A stretch of 37,180 nt of DNA from Deltaproteobacteria bacterium (GTDB lineage Bacteria; Desulfobacterota; DSM-4660; Desulfatiglandales; HGW-15): positions 1-37,180 of the forward strand of contig JAFGDM010000078.1 of the NCBI GenBank assembly GCA_016932115.1, written 5' to 3'. Each line of letters begins with the position of its first letter. Positions within the stretch are counted from its first letter, which is position 1. This document shows positions 15,709-24,686 of this stretch, piece after piece. The notes under the pieces are model-generated. The model was not told the origin of the DNA, did no database searches, and saw only the letters and a program-made list of their open reading frames with translations. The position numbers and the translations under genes were made by a program.

Positions 15709-16875
15709 TTGGGTTTTATCCTTTTTATCTCCACTTTCACAGCTCTTTACGGCACGATCCATTTCTACGCTTTTATGAAAGCGAAAAAGGCTTTCTCCGT
15801 GGGGCCAGTCCCCGGTTTACTGCTCGTTTTTTTTATGCTTGTGATGGTTTTTTCACCCATTATCGTTCGTCTTTCAGAAAGCTCGGGATATGATCAGTTT
15901 GCAAAAGCAACGGCCCACATCGGATATTCATGGATGGGGTTCCTCTTTCTCTTCGTGTGCGCTTGCCTTTTTATTGACGCTTTCGCTCTCGTAGTTCACC
16001 TTGTACGCATTGTCTTCAATAAAAACCTCTCCGCTCTTGTTATATCCAGCCGCCCGGCTTTTGTCGCAGCTCTCAGCGTTGCGGTACTTACAGGCGCCTA
16101 TGGTTTTTTTGAAGCCCTCGAAATCAAAACGGAGCACATTACGATTGCTACGCCCAAATTTCCTCCTATGCGGCGGCCCTTGCGAATCGTCCAGATCTCC
16201 GATGTGCATCTCGGTGTTATCGTCCGTGAATTTAGGCTTGGGAAAATTCTATCGAAAGTCAAAGCCGCTTCCCCGGATCTTCTCGTTTCAACAGGAGACC
16301 TGGTGGACGGGCAGACCGACAACATGACAGGAGCCATGGAAATGCTCCGTGAGATCCAGCCTCAGTATGGAAAATTTGCTGTTATGGGCAACCATGAATT
16401 CTACGCAGGGGCAGACCTATCGATGAATTTTATGACCGACGCCGGTTTCACCGTGCTTCGAGGGGAAGGAAGAGTAATTGGAAACCTTATTAATGTTGCC
16501 GGCTTGGACGATCCGGCAGGTAGCGGGTCCGGCCTTTCAAATAAAGATCATGAAAGAGGCCTCCTCTTTAAGCTTCAGCAAGACAAATTCACGGTGCTCC
16601 TCAAACATCGGCCCGTTGTGGAAAAGGATGCTTTGGGGCTCTTCGATCTTCAGCTTTCAGGTCATGCCCACAAAGGCCAAATTTTCCCTTTCACCATTCT
16701 TGTGAGGCTCTTCTTCCCAATGATTTCAGGTCTTTACGACCTTCCCTCAGGATCCTTTCTTTACGTAAACCGAGGAAGCGGCACATGGGGACCTCCGATT
16801 CGTGTTATGTGTTCCCCTGAGGTGACTGTTATCGATATTGTGCCCAAGAGAACACATTCGGCATTGTCACGGTAG
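15709..16875 (+). CDS. Membrane-anchored calcineurin-type metallophosphoesterase
   Basis: A 388-residue protein with about four N-terminal membrane helices (about 1-20, 36-56, 74-98, 116-136) followed by a phosphoesterase domain (about 155-380). The five metal-ligand motifs are all visible: DVHLG, GDLVDG, GNHEFY, LKHRP and SGHAHKGQ. It belongs to the YkuE/YaeI group, some of which act on lipid substrates such as UDP-diacylglucosamine, but the substrate here is not known. The start is TTG 15709 with AGGAAGGA 6-13 nt upstream; no ATG serves as well. It is likely monocistronic, with fliA ending about 200 nt upstream; that gap holds no gene. Confidence 0.85.
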   Translation: MGFILFISTFTALYGTIHFYAFMKAKKAFSVGPVPGLLLVFFMLVMVFSPIIVRLSESSGYDQFAKATAHIGYSWMGFLFLFVCACLFIDAFALVVHLVRIVFNKNLSALVISSRPAFVAALSVAVLTGAYGFFEALEIKTEHITIATPKFPPMRRPLRIVQISDVHLGVIVREFRLGKILSKVKAASPDLLVSTGDLVDGQTDNMTGAMEMLREIQPQYGKFAVMGNHEFYAGADLSMNFMTDAGFTVLRGEGRVIGNLINVAGLDDPAGSGSGLSNKDHERGLLFKLQQDKFTVLLKHRPVVEKDALGLFDLQLSGHAHKGQIFPFTILVRLFFPMISGLYDLPSGSFLYVNRGSGTWGPPIRVMCSPEVTVIDIVPKRTHSALSR

Positions 16876-16907
16876 ATGGACTTTTTACGAAACCGTCAAT
16901 CTTTTCT

Positions 16908-16936
16908 TTGACCGAGTGGCTTATCTCTGCTATGAA
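16908..16936 (+). promoter_or_regulatory. Sigma70-type promoter before the single-domain receiver gene
   Basis: TTGACC (16908-16913) and TATGAA (16931-16936) are 17 nt apart. A perfect 12-bp palindrome, CTCCGATCGGAG (16950-16961), follows at about the expected transcript start, so it is a possible operator. The gene starts at 17006. Confidence 0.45.
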
Positions 16937-17005
16937 TGCTATAAAATGGCTCCGATCGGAGTGGTTGTAAGACGTTCATATTCCAGACAGGAGGTGTTTC
17001 AAGCC

Positions 17006-17497
17006 ATGACTGAGTCCCCTTTGAAAGGCAAGACCGTCCTCGTAGTGGATGATGAGCTTGACGTCCTTGACACTGTTGCTGAAGAACTGGACATGTGCAT
17101 GGTCGACAAGGCCCAGGATTACAACACAGCGTTGCAGTATCTGGCAAGTTACACCTACGATATTGTCATTTTGGATATCATGGGAGTAAACGGTTTTGAA
17201 CTGCTCCAGAACTCCGTGGATCGCGGATTCCCTACCGTCATGCTCACTGCACACGCCTTGACCCAGGATGCGCTAAAAAAGTCTATTAAGCTGGGAGCTG
17301 TTTCCTTTCTGCCTAAGGACAAAATGTCGGAGCTTCGATCCTTTCTGGAGGATGTCGTTCTAGGCGAAGGCAAACCGGTATGGTTGAAGTTCTTCGAAAA
17401 ACTCGGGGCTTACTTTAACAAACACTTCGGCCCGGACTGGGTTGAAAAAGACGAGTTTTTCAAGGAGTTTCAGGAAGAAGTTCTCAAGCAGAAGTGA
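17006..17497 (+). CDS. Single-domain response regulator with C-terminal tail
   Basis: A 163-residue protein with one receiver (about 8-120): VVDDE, phosphoacceptor Asp in VILDIMGVNGF, Thr in VMLTAHA and Lys in LPKDK. A C-terminal extension of about 40 residues is aromatic and charged (WLKFFEKLGAYFNKHFGPDW, then acidic KDEFFKEFQEEV). No DNA-binding or enzymatic output is present, so it would act by protein contact. The proline usually found after the phosphosite region is missing (DIMGVNGF). ATG 17006 follows AGGAGG with a slightly long spacer; the longer frame from 16838 overlaps the previous gene and runs through the promoter. No kinase gene is adjacent. Confidence 0.85.
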   Translation: MTESPLKGKTVLVVDDELDVLDTVAEELDMCMVDKAQDYNTALQYLASYTYDIVILDIMGVNGFELLQNSVDRGFPTVMLTAHALTQDALKKSIKLGAVSFLPKDKMSELRSFLEDVVLGEGKPVWLKFFEKLGAYFNKHFGPDWVEKDEFFKEFQEEVLKQK

Positions 17498-17521
17498 CAT
17501 TCCCCAAGTGAATCCTAAAAA

Positions 17522-17549
17522 AGTCCATGGGAAAGGGACTATTCGTTTT
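17522..17549 (+). terminator. Possible intrinsic terminator after the receiver gene
   Basis: AGTCC (17522-17526) and GGACT (17536-17540) form a 5-bp stem with a 9-nt loop, followed four nt later by TTTTT (17545-17549). The stem is weak, but the position just after the stop is right. Confidence 0.35.
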
Positions 17550-17661
17550 TGCCCTAAATGCGAATGCTTGCCCCGTGGTCCTTCCGTTGAATTGCATATA
17601 CATTCTTAGTCTTTTGTGGTAGATTTTTTTTGCTTTTTTCTTCGGATAAAGAGTGTTGGCC

Positions 17662-18309
17662 ATGACTCACGACTATCACCTAGCCAGAGAAAAAATGGTC
17701 AAAAATCAACTCCTTCCTCGCGGGATTTCCGATCCGAAGGTTCTGGAAATTATGTCGCAGATCCACAGGCACCTGTTCGTAGAAGAAGCCCTCATAAGTG
17801 AGGCGTACAATGACCATCCCCTGCCCATCGGGAATAAACAGACCATTTCTCAACCCTATATCGTGGCCCTTATGACTGAGGCTCTGGAACTGAAAGGAAC
17901 AGAGAAGGTTCTGGAGATCGGAACCGGAAGCGGGTATCAGACGGCTATCCTTGCAAATCTCTCAAAGGCCGTCTATACAGTGGAGCGGATCGAACCTCTT
18001 TTGGTGAAAAGCAGACAGCTCCTCGGGAAACTGGGCTATGCCAATATTTACTTCAAACTTTCTGATGGAACCATCGGATGGAAGGAGTTTGCTCCCTACG
18101 ACGCCATCATGGTTACTGCGGGTGCGCCTACCATACCCCAACCCCTGCTCGATCAACTGGCCGACCACGGTAAGATGGTTATTCCTATTGGAGACCGTTC
18201 CAGTCAGGACTTAATCCTGGTGAAGAAAAATCAAGGCAGATTCCTGGAAAAAAATCTCGGTGGGTGCAGGTTTGTAGATCTTATCGGAAATCACGGGTGG
18301 AAGGACTGA
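17662..18309 (+). CDS. pcm: Protein-L-isoaspartate O-methyltransferase
   Basis: A 215-residue SAM-dependent methyltransferase that starts repair of isoaspartyl residues in ageing proteins. Family signs: MVKNQL and a HLFVEE segment at the N terminus, the substrate/SAM loop LPIGNKQTISQPYIVALM, motif I VLEIGTGSGYQTAIL, TVERIEPL, and the later YDAIMVTAGAPTIPQPLLDQL and GKMVIPIGD blocks. Length is normal. ATG 17662 is chosen; a GTG three codons earlier (17653) is possible and neither has a strong ribosome site. It ends 7 nt before recG, so the two are probably one operon. Confidence 0.95.
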   Translation: MTHDYHLAREKMVKNQLLPRGISDPKVLEIMSQIHRHLFVEEALISEAYNDHPLPIGNKQTISQPYIVALMTEALELKGTEKVLEIGTGSGYQTAILANLSKAVYTVERIEPLLVKSRQLLGKLGYANIYFKLSDGTIGWKEFAPYDAIMVTAGAPTIPQPLLDQLADHGKMVIPIGDRSSQDLILVKKNQGRFLEKNLGGCRFVDLIGNHGWKD

Positions 18310-18316
18310 AAGAGCT

Positions 18317-20428
18317 TTGCGTCCGCACAAAAACCTTTATCTCAAGCAAATCCAGTCGCTTTCCCTCCCCCTCTCCTGTCTGAAAGGCATAGGCCCAAAA
18401 AGGACTGCCCAATTCAACCGCAAGGGCATTCACACAATCCTCGATCTGCTTTTCTTCACACCTCTACGCTACCAGGACCGAACCACCATACTCCCCATAA
18501 AAGAATGTAGAGAAGGGGTTCATTCTCTTGTTCAAGGTAGAGTCGTCATGGGTGGAGAAGAGCAGCTTTCCCTCGGCACGACAAGAGTGTTTAAAATCCT
18601 GGTGCGGGATATTTCAGGAGGGCTTGAACTTCTTTGGTTTCATTACCGGAAACCCCATCTCATGCGATACATATCCCCCGGCACGGAACTCTTCGCATAC
18701 GGCTCCGTGAGAATGAATCGCGGACGCCCACAGATCATCCAACCGGAGGTGTGGACTCGGGACGATAAAAATATAGACCTTGCTTTCTACCCTGTTTACT
18801 CATCCCTTTACGGGGTATCACCCACACTGCTGCGCGCCGCGATTAAGACAGCCCTGGAGGAATACCTGGAGCGCATTTCCGATCCTCTGCCTTCAAATAT
18901 CACGGAGGGGCTTGGTCTGCCTCGTCTTACCGAAGCCTTGAATTATGTGCACTTCCCTCCATTGGAATCCTCGTTAGCCGATCTCAATCAACGCCGGACT
19001 TTGTACCACCGAAGACTTCTCTTTGACCGCATCTTCCTGGTGATGCTTGCCATTGCGTCCAGAAGAAAAAGCGCTCAGAAACAAAAAGGCTTAACGTGGA
19101 CATGCCCTTTGAAATTGACGGAGGACCTTTCAAGGTTCTTTCCCTTTACGCTTACCCTAGATCAGGAAAAAGCCTTCCGAGACATCATTCATGATCTGGC
19201 GTCCGGAAAACCGATGAACCGCCTCCTTCTTGGGGATGTGGGATGCGGCAAGACAGCAGTGGCCGCCTTGGCCGCATACGCGGGAATCACAAACAATGCC
19301 CTGATAGCGGTGATGGCGCCCACTCAGGTCCTTGCAGGCCAGCACGTGAATTATTTCAGCTCTTTACCCAAGGAAATGGGTTTCCGGCCTCTGCTCCTGA
19401 CAGGCGCCCTCAAAAAGGCTCAAAAGCAAGGTGTTTATGACAAAATACGGAGCGGGTCCTGCAATCTTGTAATTGGAACCCAATCCCTTATCCAACATGA
19501 TCTTCGCCTGCCCGGTCTCGGCCTTGTCGTTATTGACGAGCAGCAACGTTTCGGTGTAAGGGAACGAGCGCTCATCGACCGGAAAGGTAAAAATCCGCAT
19601 CAACTGGTTATGACCGCCACGCCCATTCCTAGGACCCTGGCCATGACCCTATATGGAGATTTGGACATATCCATTATCAACGGATACCCTGAGGGCCGCA
19701 AAAAGGTGGTCACACGCATGGTCAGGGAAACAGAAAAAAGAAAAGTCCTGGATTTCCTACGAACGCGTCTTGCTATGGGCCAGCAAGCCTTCGTTATCTG
19801 CCCGGTCATCGAGGAATCCGAAGACAGGGATCTCAAAAGCGCCTTGGAAACGGCTGTAAAGTTAAAGAAAATTCTTTCCCCACTTTTTGCCGTGGGATTG
19901 ATGCACGGCCGTATGCCCGCAAGTGAGAAAGATGCCGTGATGAACGATTTTCGCCGCGGCAAAATCCATGTGCTTGTCGGGACAACTGTGGTGGAAGTTG
20001 GCGTCCACGTCCCGGCTGCTACGGTAATGATCATCGAACATCCCGAGCGTTTCGGCCTGGCCCAACTTCATCAGCTTAGAGGAAGGGTGGGCAGAGGCTC
20101 GGAGAGAGGAGTCTGTCTGCTCATTATTCCGAAAGATCTGTCGGAAAAATCCCTCTCCAGGCTACGAATCATGACGGAGACACAAAACGGCTTTGAAATC
20201 GCGCAAAAAGATCTCGAGGAGCGAGGTCACGGCGAATTTATCGGCATGAGGCAAGCCGGTCTTGGAGATCTGGATCTCTCTGAAATGATCAAGGAGCACG
20301 ATCTGGTTCTTCGGGCGAAGGAAATGGCCGATGCATTGCTGGATTCTGACCCGGAACTCGCCGACCCTAGCCATCTGGATCTAAAAAACTTTGTAGAGTC
20401 CATACTCACAAAACCCATAGATCTTTAA
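18317..20428 (+). CDS. recG: ATP-dependent DNA helicase RecG
   Basis: A 703-residue branched-DNA helicase that remodels stalled forks and Holliday junctions. The N-terminal wedge/OB part includes LKGIGPKRTAQF and LLFFTPLRYQDR. The helicase core follows: LTLDQEKAF, Walker A LLGDVGCGKTAVA, MAPTQVLAGQH, DEAD-type box DEQQRFG, MTATPIPRTLAMT, then the second RecA domain ending QLHQLRGRVGRG and the RecG-specific DLEERGHGEFIGMRQAG. The start is TTG 18317 with GGAAGGACTGAAAGAG just upstream; the length is at the short end of the family because the N-terminal extension of some RecG proteins is absent. Expressed with pcm. Confidence 0.97.
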   Translation: MRPHKNLYLKQIQSLSLPLSCLKGIGPKRTAQFNRKGIHTILDLLFFTPLRYQDRTTILPIKECREGVHSLVQGRVVMGGEEQLSLGTTRVFKILVRDISGGLELLWFHYRKPHLMRYISPGTELFAYGSVRMNRGRPQIIQPEVWTRDDKNIDLAFYPVYSSLYGVSPTLLRAAIKTALEEYLERISDPLPSNITEGLGLPRLTEALNYVHFPPLESSLADLNQRRTLYHRRLLFDRIFLVMLAIASRRKSAQKQKGLTWTCPLKLTEDLSRFFPFTLTLDQEKAFRDIIHDLASGKPMNRLLLGDVGCGKTAVAALAAYAGITNNALIAVMAPTQVLAGQHVNYFSSLPKEMGFRPLLLTGALKKAQKQGVYDKIRSGSCNLVIGTQSLIQHDLRLPGLGLVVIDEQQRFGVRERALIDRKGKNPHQLVMTATPIPRTLAMTLYGDLDISIINGYPEGRKKVVTRMVRETEKRKVLDFLRTRLAMGQQAFVICPVIEESEDRDLKSALETAVKLKKILSPLFAVGLMHGRMPASEKDAVMNDFRRGKIHVLVGTTVVEVGVHVPAATVMIIEHPERFGLAQLHQLRGRVGRGSERGVCLLIIPKDLSEKSLSRLRIMTETQNGFEIAQKDLEERGHGEFIGMRQAGLGDLDLSEMIKEHDLVLRAKEMADALLDSDPELADPSHLDLKNFVESILTKPIDL

Positions 20429-20460
20429 TCCTGACCCACTTTTTTTACCATTTTTATTAT

Positions 20461-20489
20461 TTGACTCATTGGCGCCTTTGCTTTATAAA
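20461..20489 (+). promoter_or_regulatory. Sigma70-type promoter of the aminotransferase gene run
   Basis: TTGACT (20461-20466) and TATAAA (20484-20489) are exactly 17 nt apart, each 5 of 6 to consensus. The expected transcript start near 20496 gives a leader of about 200 nt before the aminotransferase ATG. A weak AAACC/GGTTT stem with a following T run (about 20590-20618) lies in this leader. Confidence 0.6.
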
Positions 20490-20499
20490 AAAGGTTTTG

Positions 20500-20697
20500 A
20501 TGTCTTCAGGACAAGTCGGGGTACAGAGGGCACAATGGAAACCTCATTTGCAAGTTGAAATGAACCAAATCCCGCTTGAGAAAATGCACAAACCTTTTAC
20601 GGGTTCGGTGGTTTTTTTCTTGGGTCGTCATTTATGGATCGTTCCACGAAACCTCGCTTTACAATATTCTTTCCATGATCGAGAGGAGCGGCAATGA
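20500..20697 (+). CDS. Possible 65-residue leader ORF coupled to the aminotransferase
   Basis: An open frame from ATG 20500 ends at TGA 20695-20697, overlapping the aminotransferase start as ATGA. AAAAAAGG lies a few nt before its ATG, but that site would fall at or before the predicted transcript start, which argues against translation from this promoter. The sequence ([14 protein letters not shown]...) shows no run of any one amino acid, so it is not an obvious attenuation peptide, and I recognise no domain. It may be chance. Confidence 0.25.
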   Translation: MSSGQVGVQRAQWKPHLQVEMNQIPLEKMHKPFTGSVVFFLGRHLWIVPRNLALQYSFHDREERQ

Positions 20698-21863
20698 AGC
20701 AGGAATTCAGAAGAATGGAGCGACTGCCTCCTTATATGTTCAAGGTGGTCGACAAACTCAAGATCGACCTCAGGCACCAAGGGGTGGACATCATTGATCT
20801 GGGTATGGGGAACCCGGATATCCCAACGCCCAAACATATCGTGGACAAACTGATCGAAGCGGCGCAAAAACCTCAAAACTACCGTTATTCGGCTTCGGCC
20901 GGCATCAACAAGCTAAGGCTTGCAATTTCCGACTGGTACAAGAGGCGGTGGAATGTGGATATCGATCCCGATGAAGAAGCCATCGCCACCATCGGAGCTA
21001 AGGAGGGACTCTCTCATTTCGTGCTTGCTACGGTAAGCCCGGGTGATGTGGTCTTTTCCCCGAATCCGACCTATCCCATTCATCCTTACTCGGTCATTAT
21101 CGCCGGCGGAGATTTGCGCAGCATTCCCATTGCGCCGGACAGGGATTTCTTCGAAGACCTGCTCACCGCCACAAAGCAGACCTGGCCTGCTCCCAAAATG
21201 CTGATCATCTCCTTTCCTCACAACCCCACCACAGCGGTTGTGGACAGGGTTTTCTTTGAGAAGATCGTGGAATTCTGCCGTGACCACAACATGATCGTGA
21301 TCCATGATTTTGCTTATGCAGACCTTGTTTTTGACGGATATACCCCGACCAGTTTTCTCCAGATCCCGGGAGCGAAAGAAATCGGAGTGGAGTTCTTCAC
21401 CCTTTCAAAAAGCTATTCCATGCCGGGGTGGCGCGTCGGTTTCTGCGTAGGCAACCCGCAACTTATATCCGCTCTAAGAAGGATTAAGAGTTACCTGGAC
21501 TACGGCATGTTTCAGCCCATTCAAATCGCTGCTATCATTGCCCTCAACGGCCCTTCCGATTGCGTGCAAGAGATCATCGATATCTATCGAGAACGCCGCG
21601 ATGCCCTGGTTGAAGGGTTGAACCGTGCAGGTTGGCCTATTGATAAACCGAGAGGCACGATGTTCGTATGGGCAAAGATCCCGGAACCCTACCTTAAAAT
21701 GGGGTCCATAGAATTTGCTAAGATGCTTATGATAAAAGCCAAGGTAGCTGTATCCCCGGGCATCGGCTTCGGCCAGTACGGAGATGACCATGTCCGCTTT
21801 GCCCTAATAGAAAATCCTCATCGCATAGGGCAGGCGATTCGAGGAATAAAACAGATCCTATAG
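20694..21863 (+). CDS. Class I/II PLP aminotransferase, AlaC-like
   Basis: A 389-residue fold-type I aminotransferase. The PLP lysine is K239 in [17 protein letters not shown]; other family residues are N177 (PHNPT), D205 (VIHDFAYAD), and the substrate Arg near the C terminus in [10 protein letters not shown]. The overall sequence (MERLPPYMF at the start, [14 protein letters not shown]) resembles AlaC-type glutamate-pyruvate transaminases and related LL-diaminopimelate aminotransferases. The position before homoserine dehydrogenase suggests amino-acid synthesis from aspartate or pyruvate; the exact substrate cannot be fixed from sequence. ATG 20694 has GAGGAG upstream. Confidence 0.9.
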   Translation: MKQEFRRMERLPPYMFKVVDKLKIDLRHQGVDIIDLGMGNPDIPTPKHIVDKLIEAAQKPQNYRYSASAGINKLRLAISDWYKRRWNVDIDPDEEAIATIGAKEGLSHFVLATVSPGDVVFSPNPTYPIHPYSVIIAGGDLRSIPIAPDRDFFEDLLTATKQTWPAPKMLIISFPHNPTTAVVDRVFFEKIVEFCRDHNMIVIHDFAYADLVFDGYTPTSFLQIPGAKEIGVEFFTLSKSYSMPGWRVGFCVGNPQLISALRRIKSYLDYGMFQPIQIAAIIALNGPSDCVQEIIDIYRERRDALVEGLNRAGWPIDKPRGTMFVWAKIPEPYLKMGSIEFAKMLMIKAKVAVSPGIGFGQYGDDHVRFALIENPHRIGQAIRGIKQIL

Positions 21864-21985
21864 GTGCACGGCTCAAGGCGCAAGGAAAGACCGATCGCCG
21901 AAGAAGAACATTTTTCGCCCTGCACTCCTGCTCGCTTGGTGGACATATGTTGGAAAAGTCATTTCTTCCTCTTTAAGGAAAATTT

Positions 21986-23293
21986 ATGGATCAAGTGAAC
22001 GTCGGCGTTATAGGCTTTGGAACCGTGGGCTCAGGCACTGTGGAAATCCTGTTAAAAAACCGTGACATCATCTCCGATCGGGTCGGTTCCGAAATCATCG
22101 TCAAGAAAATTGCTGATTTGGATATTGTAAGAGACAGGGGTATCGCTCTTGCTTCCGACGTTCTTACAACGGACCCTTCGGAGATCATCCGGGATCCAAG
22201 TATTGACATTGTAGTGGAACTCATCGGAGGTCTCACCGCTGCCAAGGATTTCATTCTGAAAGCCATGCAAGCTGGAAAACATGTGGTCACGGCAAACAAG
22301 GCATTGCTTGCGGAATGCGGCGAGGAGATTTATAGCGCCGCCGGAAAGTACGGGGTAAGCCTTGCTTATGAGGCTAGCGTCGGTGGAGGGATCCCGGTTA
22401 TTCGTGCCCTGAGAGAAGGTCTCTCAGCAAATCGCATCCACACGATCATGGGCATCCTCAACGGAACTTCCAATTACATTCTTACGGAGATGTCCAAAAA
22501 CGCGCTTCCATATAAGAAGGCGGTTGAAGAGGCAATCCGGTTTGGGTACGCAGAAGATCCTCCTACCCTTGACGTTAACGGAACGGATGCGGCACATAAA
22601 CTGGCTATTCTGGTCTCCATACTCTTCGGCGTGCCTGTCCCATTCCGAAGTATTTACCGGGAAGGAATTGAGTGCCTGACCCCCGATGATATCCGCTTTG
22701 CCTCTGAGTTTGGATATTGCATTAAGCTACTCGCTATTTTCAGAAATTTGGGTGATGCAATTGAGGCGAGAGTGCATCCGGCCATGGTGCCTCTTGACCA
22801 CATTATGGCCAATGTGAATGGCGTTTACAACGCCATCTATCTTGAAGGCGATTTTGTGGGGCCGAATCTCTATTATGGTTACGGCGCAGGCAAGAAGCCT
22901 ACAGGGAGCTCCGTCGTTGCAGATCTCATGCATCTGTCAAGACAAATTCGATGTGGGGTTTCAACCCTCATCCCTCCCCTTGGTTATTCCCGCCCAGGCC
23001 TCATGAACATCGCTGTTCAACCGATCGAAGAACTTCAAACCTCCTATTACTTTAGGTTTTCCGCTAAAGACACCCCCGGTGTACTCTCAAAGATCTCCGG
23101 TATCCTTGGGGAAAACGGCATCAGTATTTACTCGGTAATCCAGAAGGGAAGAGACATGGTAGGCTCTGTTCCTGTGGTTATGTTGACCCACGAAGCCAAG
23201 GAAAGCAGCGTGATAAAAGCTCTGGCACATATGAAGCATCTCGAAGTGCTCACGGATAAAACCATAACCATCAGGGTGGAGGGAAGCAAATAA
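21986..23293 (+). CDS. hom: Homoserine dehydrogenase with ACT domain
   Basis: A 435-residue NAD(P)-dependent enzyme making homoserine from aspartate semialdehyde, on the way to threonine and methionine. The Rossmann loop is GFGTVGSG (10-17); the catalytic region includes VTANKALLA, YEASVGGGIPVI, ILNGTSNYILTEM and GYAEDPPTLDVNGTDAAHKLAIL. A C-terminal ACT domain (about 355-430; FRFSAKDTPGVLSKISGIL) suggests feedback control by threonine. The start has TAAGGA upstream. It is about 120 nt after the aminotransferase and 43 nt before the putative homoserine kinase. Confidence 0.97.
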   Translation: MDQVNVGVIGFGTVGSGTVEILLKNRDIISDRVGSEIIVKKIADLDIVRDRGIALASDVLTTDPSEIIRDPSIDIVVELIGGLTAAKDFILKAMQAGKHVVTANKALLAECGEEIYSAAGKYGVSLAYEASVGGGIPVIRALREGLSANRIHTIMGILNGTSNYILTEMSKNALPYKKAVEEAIRFGYAEDPPTLDVNGTDAAHKLAILVSILFGVPVPFRSIYREGIECLTPDDIRFASEFGYCIKLLAIFRNLGDAIEARVHPAMVPLDHIMANVNGVYNAIYLEGDFVGPNLYYGYGAGKKPTGSSVVADLMHLSRQIRCGVSTLIPPLGYSRPGLMNIAVQPIEELQTSYYFRFSAKDTPGVLSKISGILGENGISIYSVIQKGRDMVGSVPVVMLTHEAKESSVIKALAHMKHLEVLTDKTITIRVEGSK

Positions 23294-23336
23294 GAAATCC
23301 CAATTAAAAATTTAAACTGCCCAAGAAATAACTGAT

Positions 23337-24566
23337 ATGACCAGGACAAAATACATAGTCCTCATCGGCGACGGCATGGCTGACTATCCTCTGGATCAGC
23401 TAGGCGGAAGAACTCCTTTGGAGGCGGCACCGACGCCTCAAATGGACCGTATCGCCGCCTGTCGGATCGGCCTTGTCAGGACGATTCCTCCAGGCATGGA
23501 ACCTGGAAGCGACGTGGCCAATCTCTCTCTTCTCGGATACGACCCCCTTGTTTATCACACCCGCCGTGCTCCCTTTGAAGCAGCCAGCATGGGTGTTAAA
23601 TTGGCCTCAGACGATGTCGCTTTTCGTATGAACCTGGTCACCTTGGAACACCGATCCGATCATGAAATCATCATGATAAGCCATAGTTCCGGTGACATCT
23701 CCGCTCAAGAGGCAGCCCAAATCGTTCAGCACCTCAAAGACCATCTAAGATACCCCGGGATCGCTTTACACAGAGGCGTGGGCTACCGTCATCTTCTGGT
23801 TTGGGAAAAAGGCCCGGAGAAGGTCCTCACAATTCCCCCTCATGATGTGCTGGGCCGCAACATGGCTCCCTATCTGAACGATTGCGATCAAAATCCTATT
23901 CCGGAGTTGATACGGATCTCCTGGCCCCTTCTTGGTAATCACCCGGTCAATCAGCGCCGTAGGGAAAGCGGTTTTCGGGAAGCAAACTCCATTTGGCTCT
24001 GGGGCCAGGGTAAAGCACCAAGGATCCCACAGTTTATTGAGAAATACAGTCTTTCGGGAAGAGTGATTTCCGCAGTTGATCTCATTAGAGGCATTGGGAT
24101 TTACGCCGGTTTCAAACCTATCTATGTCGAAGGGGCCACAGGGTACCTGGATACCAACTACCGAGGAAAGGCGGAAGCCGCCGTTGAAGGGCTCAAAGAC
24201 ACCGACTTTCTTTTTCTGCACGTGGAGGCTCCTGATGAGGCCGGCCATGCCGGAAGCTGGGAGGAAAAAATTGAAGCCATACACCGCTTTGACCAAAAAG
24301 TCGTGGGTACAGTTCTTGACGGTCTAAAGCAGTTTGAAGACTACCGCGTCATGGTTGCAAGCGACCATTTGACGCCAATCGTCAAAAGGACGCACACTGC
24401 GGATCTGACACCTTTCGCCTGGGCCTCAAAACAAGAACTGGAGAACAACCCGAAGGGTCCGCCATTTACGGAAGCCTCAGCTTTTAAAAGCGGCTTAATC
24501 GTCGACCCGGGTTACAAACTGATGGACCATTTCATTCTTGGTGCACTAAAAGGGTCCCTGTCTTGA
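23337..24566 (+). CDS. Phosphoglycerate-mutase-like protein, putative ThrB2-type homoserine kinase
   Basis: A 409-residue member of the alkaline phosphatase superfamily of the ApgM type. Visible ligands: GDGMAD at the N terminus, the nucleophile region GSDVANLSLLGYDP, HVEAPDEAGH and SDHLTP near the C terminus. By sequence alone it could be a cofactor-independent phosphoglycerate mutase. However, a subfamily annotated as proposed homoserine kinase (TIGR02535) has the same start (short IGDGMAD...LGGRTPLEAA pattern) and is found beside threonine genes in organisms without ThrB. Its place 43 nt after hom favours that reading. No thrC or ordinary thrB is in this window. No strong ribosome site precedes the ATG, so coupling to hom is possible. 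Confidence 0.75.
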   Translation: MTRTKYIVLIGDGMADYPLDQLGGRTPLEAAPTPQMDRIAACRIGLVRTIPPGMEPGSDVANLSLLGYDPLVYHTRRAPFEAASMGVKLASDDVAFRMNLVTLEHRSDHEIIMISHSSGDISAQEAAQIVQHLKDHLRYPGIALHRGVGYRHLLVWEKGPEKVLTIPPHDVLGRNMAPYLNDCDQNPIPELIRISWPLLGNHPVNQRRRESGFREANSIWLWGQGKAPRIPQFIEKYSLSGRVISAVDLIRGIGIYAGFKPIYVEGATGYLDTNYRGKAEAAVEGLKDTDFLFLHVEAPDEAGHAGSWEEKIEAIHRFDQKVVGTVLDGLKQFEDYRVMVASDHLTPIVKRTHTADLTPFAWASKQELENNPKGPPFTEASAFKSGLIVDPGYKLMDHFILGALKGSLS

Positions 24567-24577
24567 CACAAGGACCC
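24552..24577 (+). terminator. Hairpin at the end of the ThrB2-type gene
   Basis: GGGTCC (24552-24557) and GGACCC (24572-24577) form a 6-bp stem that spans the stop codon of the preceding gene, followed by CCCTTTC and a weak T-rich stretch. It could attenuate read-through toward adk. Confidence 0.4.
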
Positions 24578-24686
24578 CCTTTCAATAGATTGTTTATCGT
24601 CGGTTTTCGTTTGCGAACGGTGAGAAAGACAGCTAAGGCTCTGGATTAAAACCGCACAAAAGAAGCTTGAACAAGGAGACGCTGAA

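Noticed and set aside
16838-17005. A start for the single-domain receiver at 16838
   Set aside because: It overlaps the previous gene and the promoter, while ATG 17006 has AGGAGG upstream.
23766-24296. 176-codon minus-strand frame within the ThrB2-type gene
   Set aside because: It is an antisense shadow of a gene whose catalytic residues are intact.
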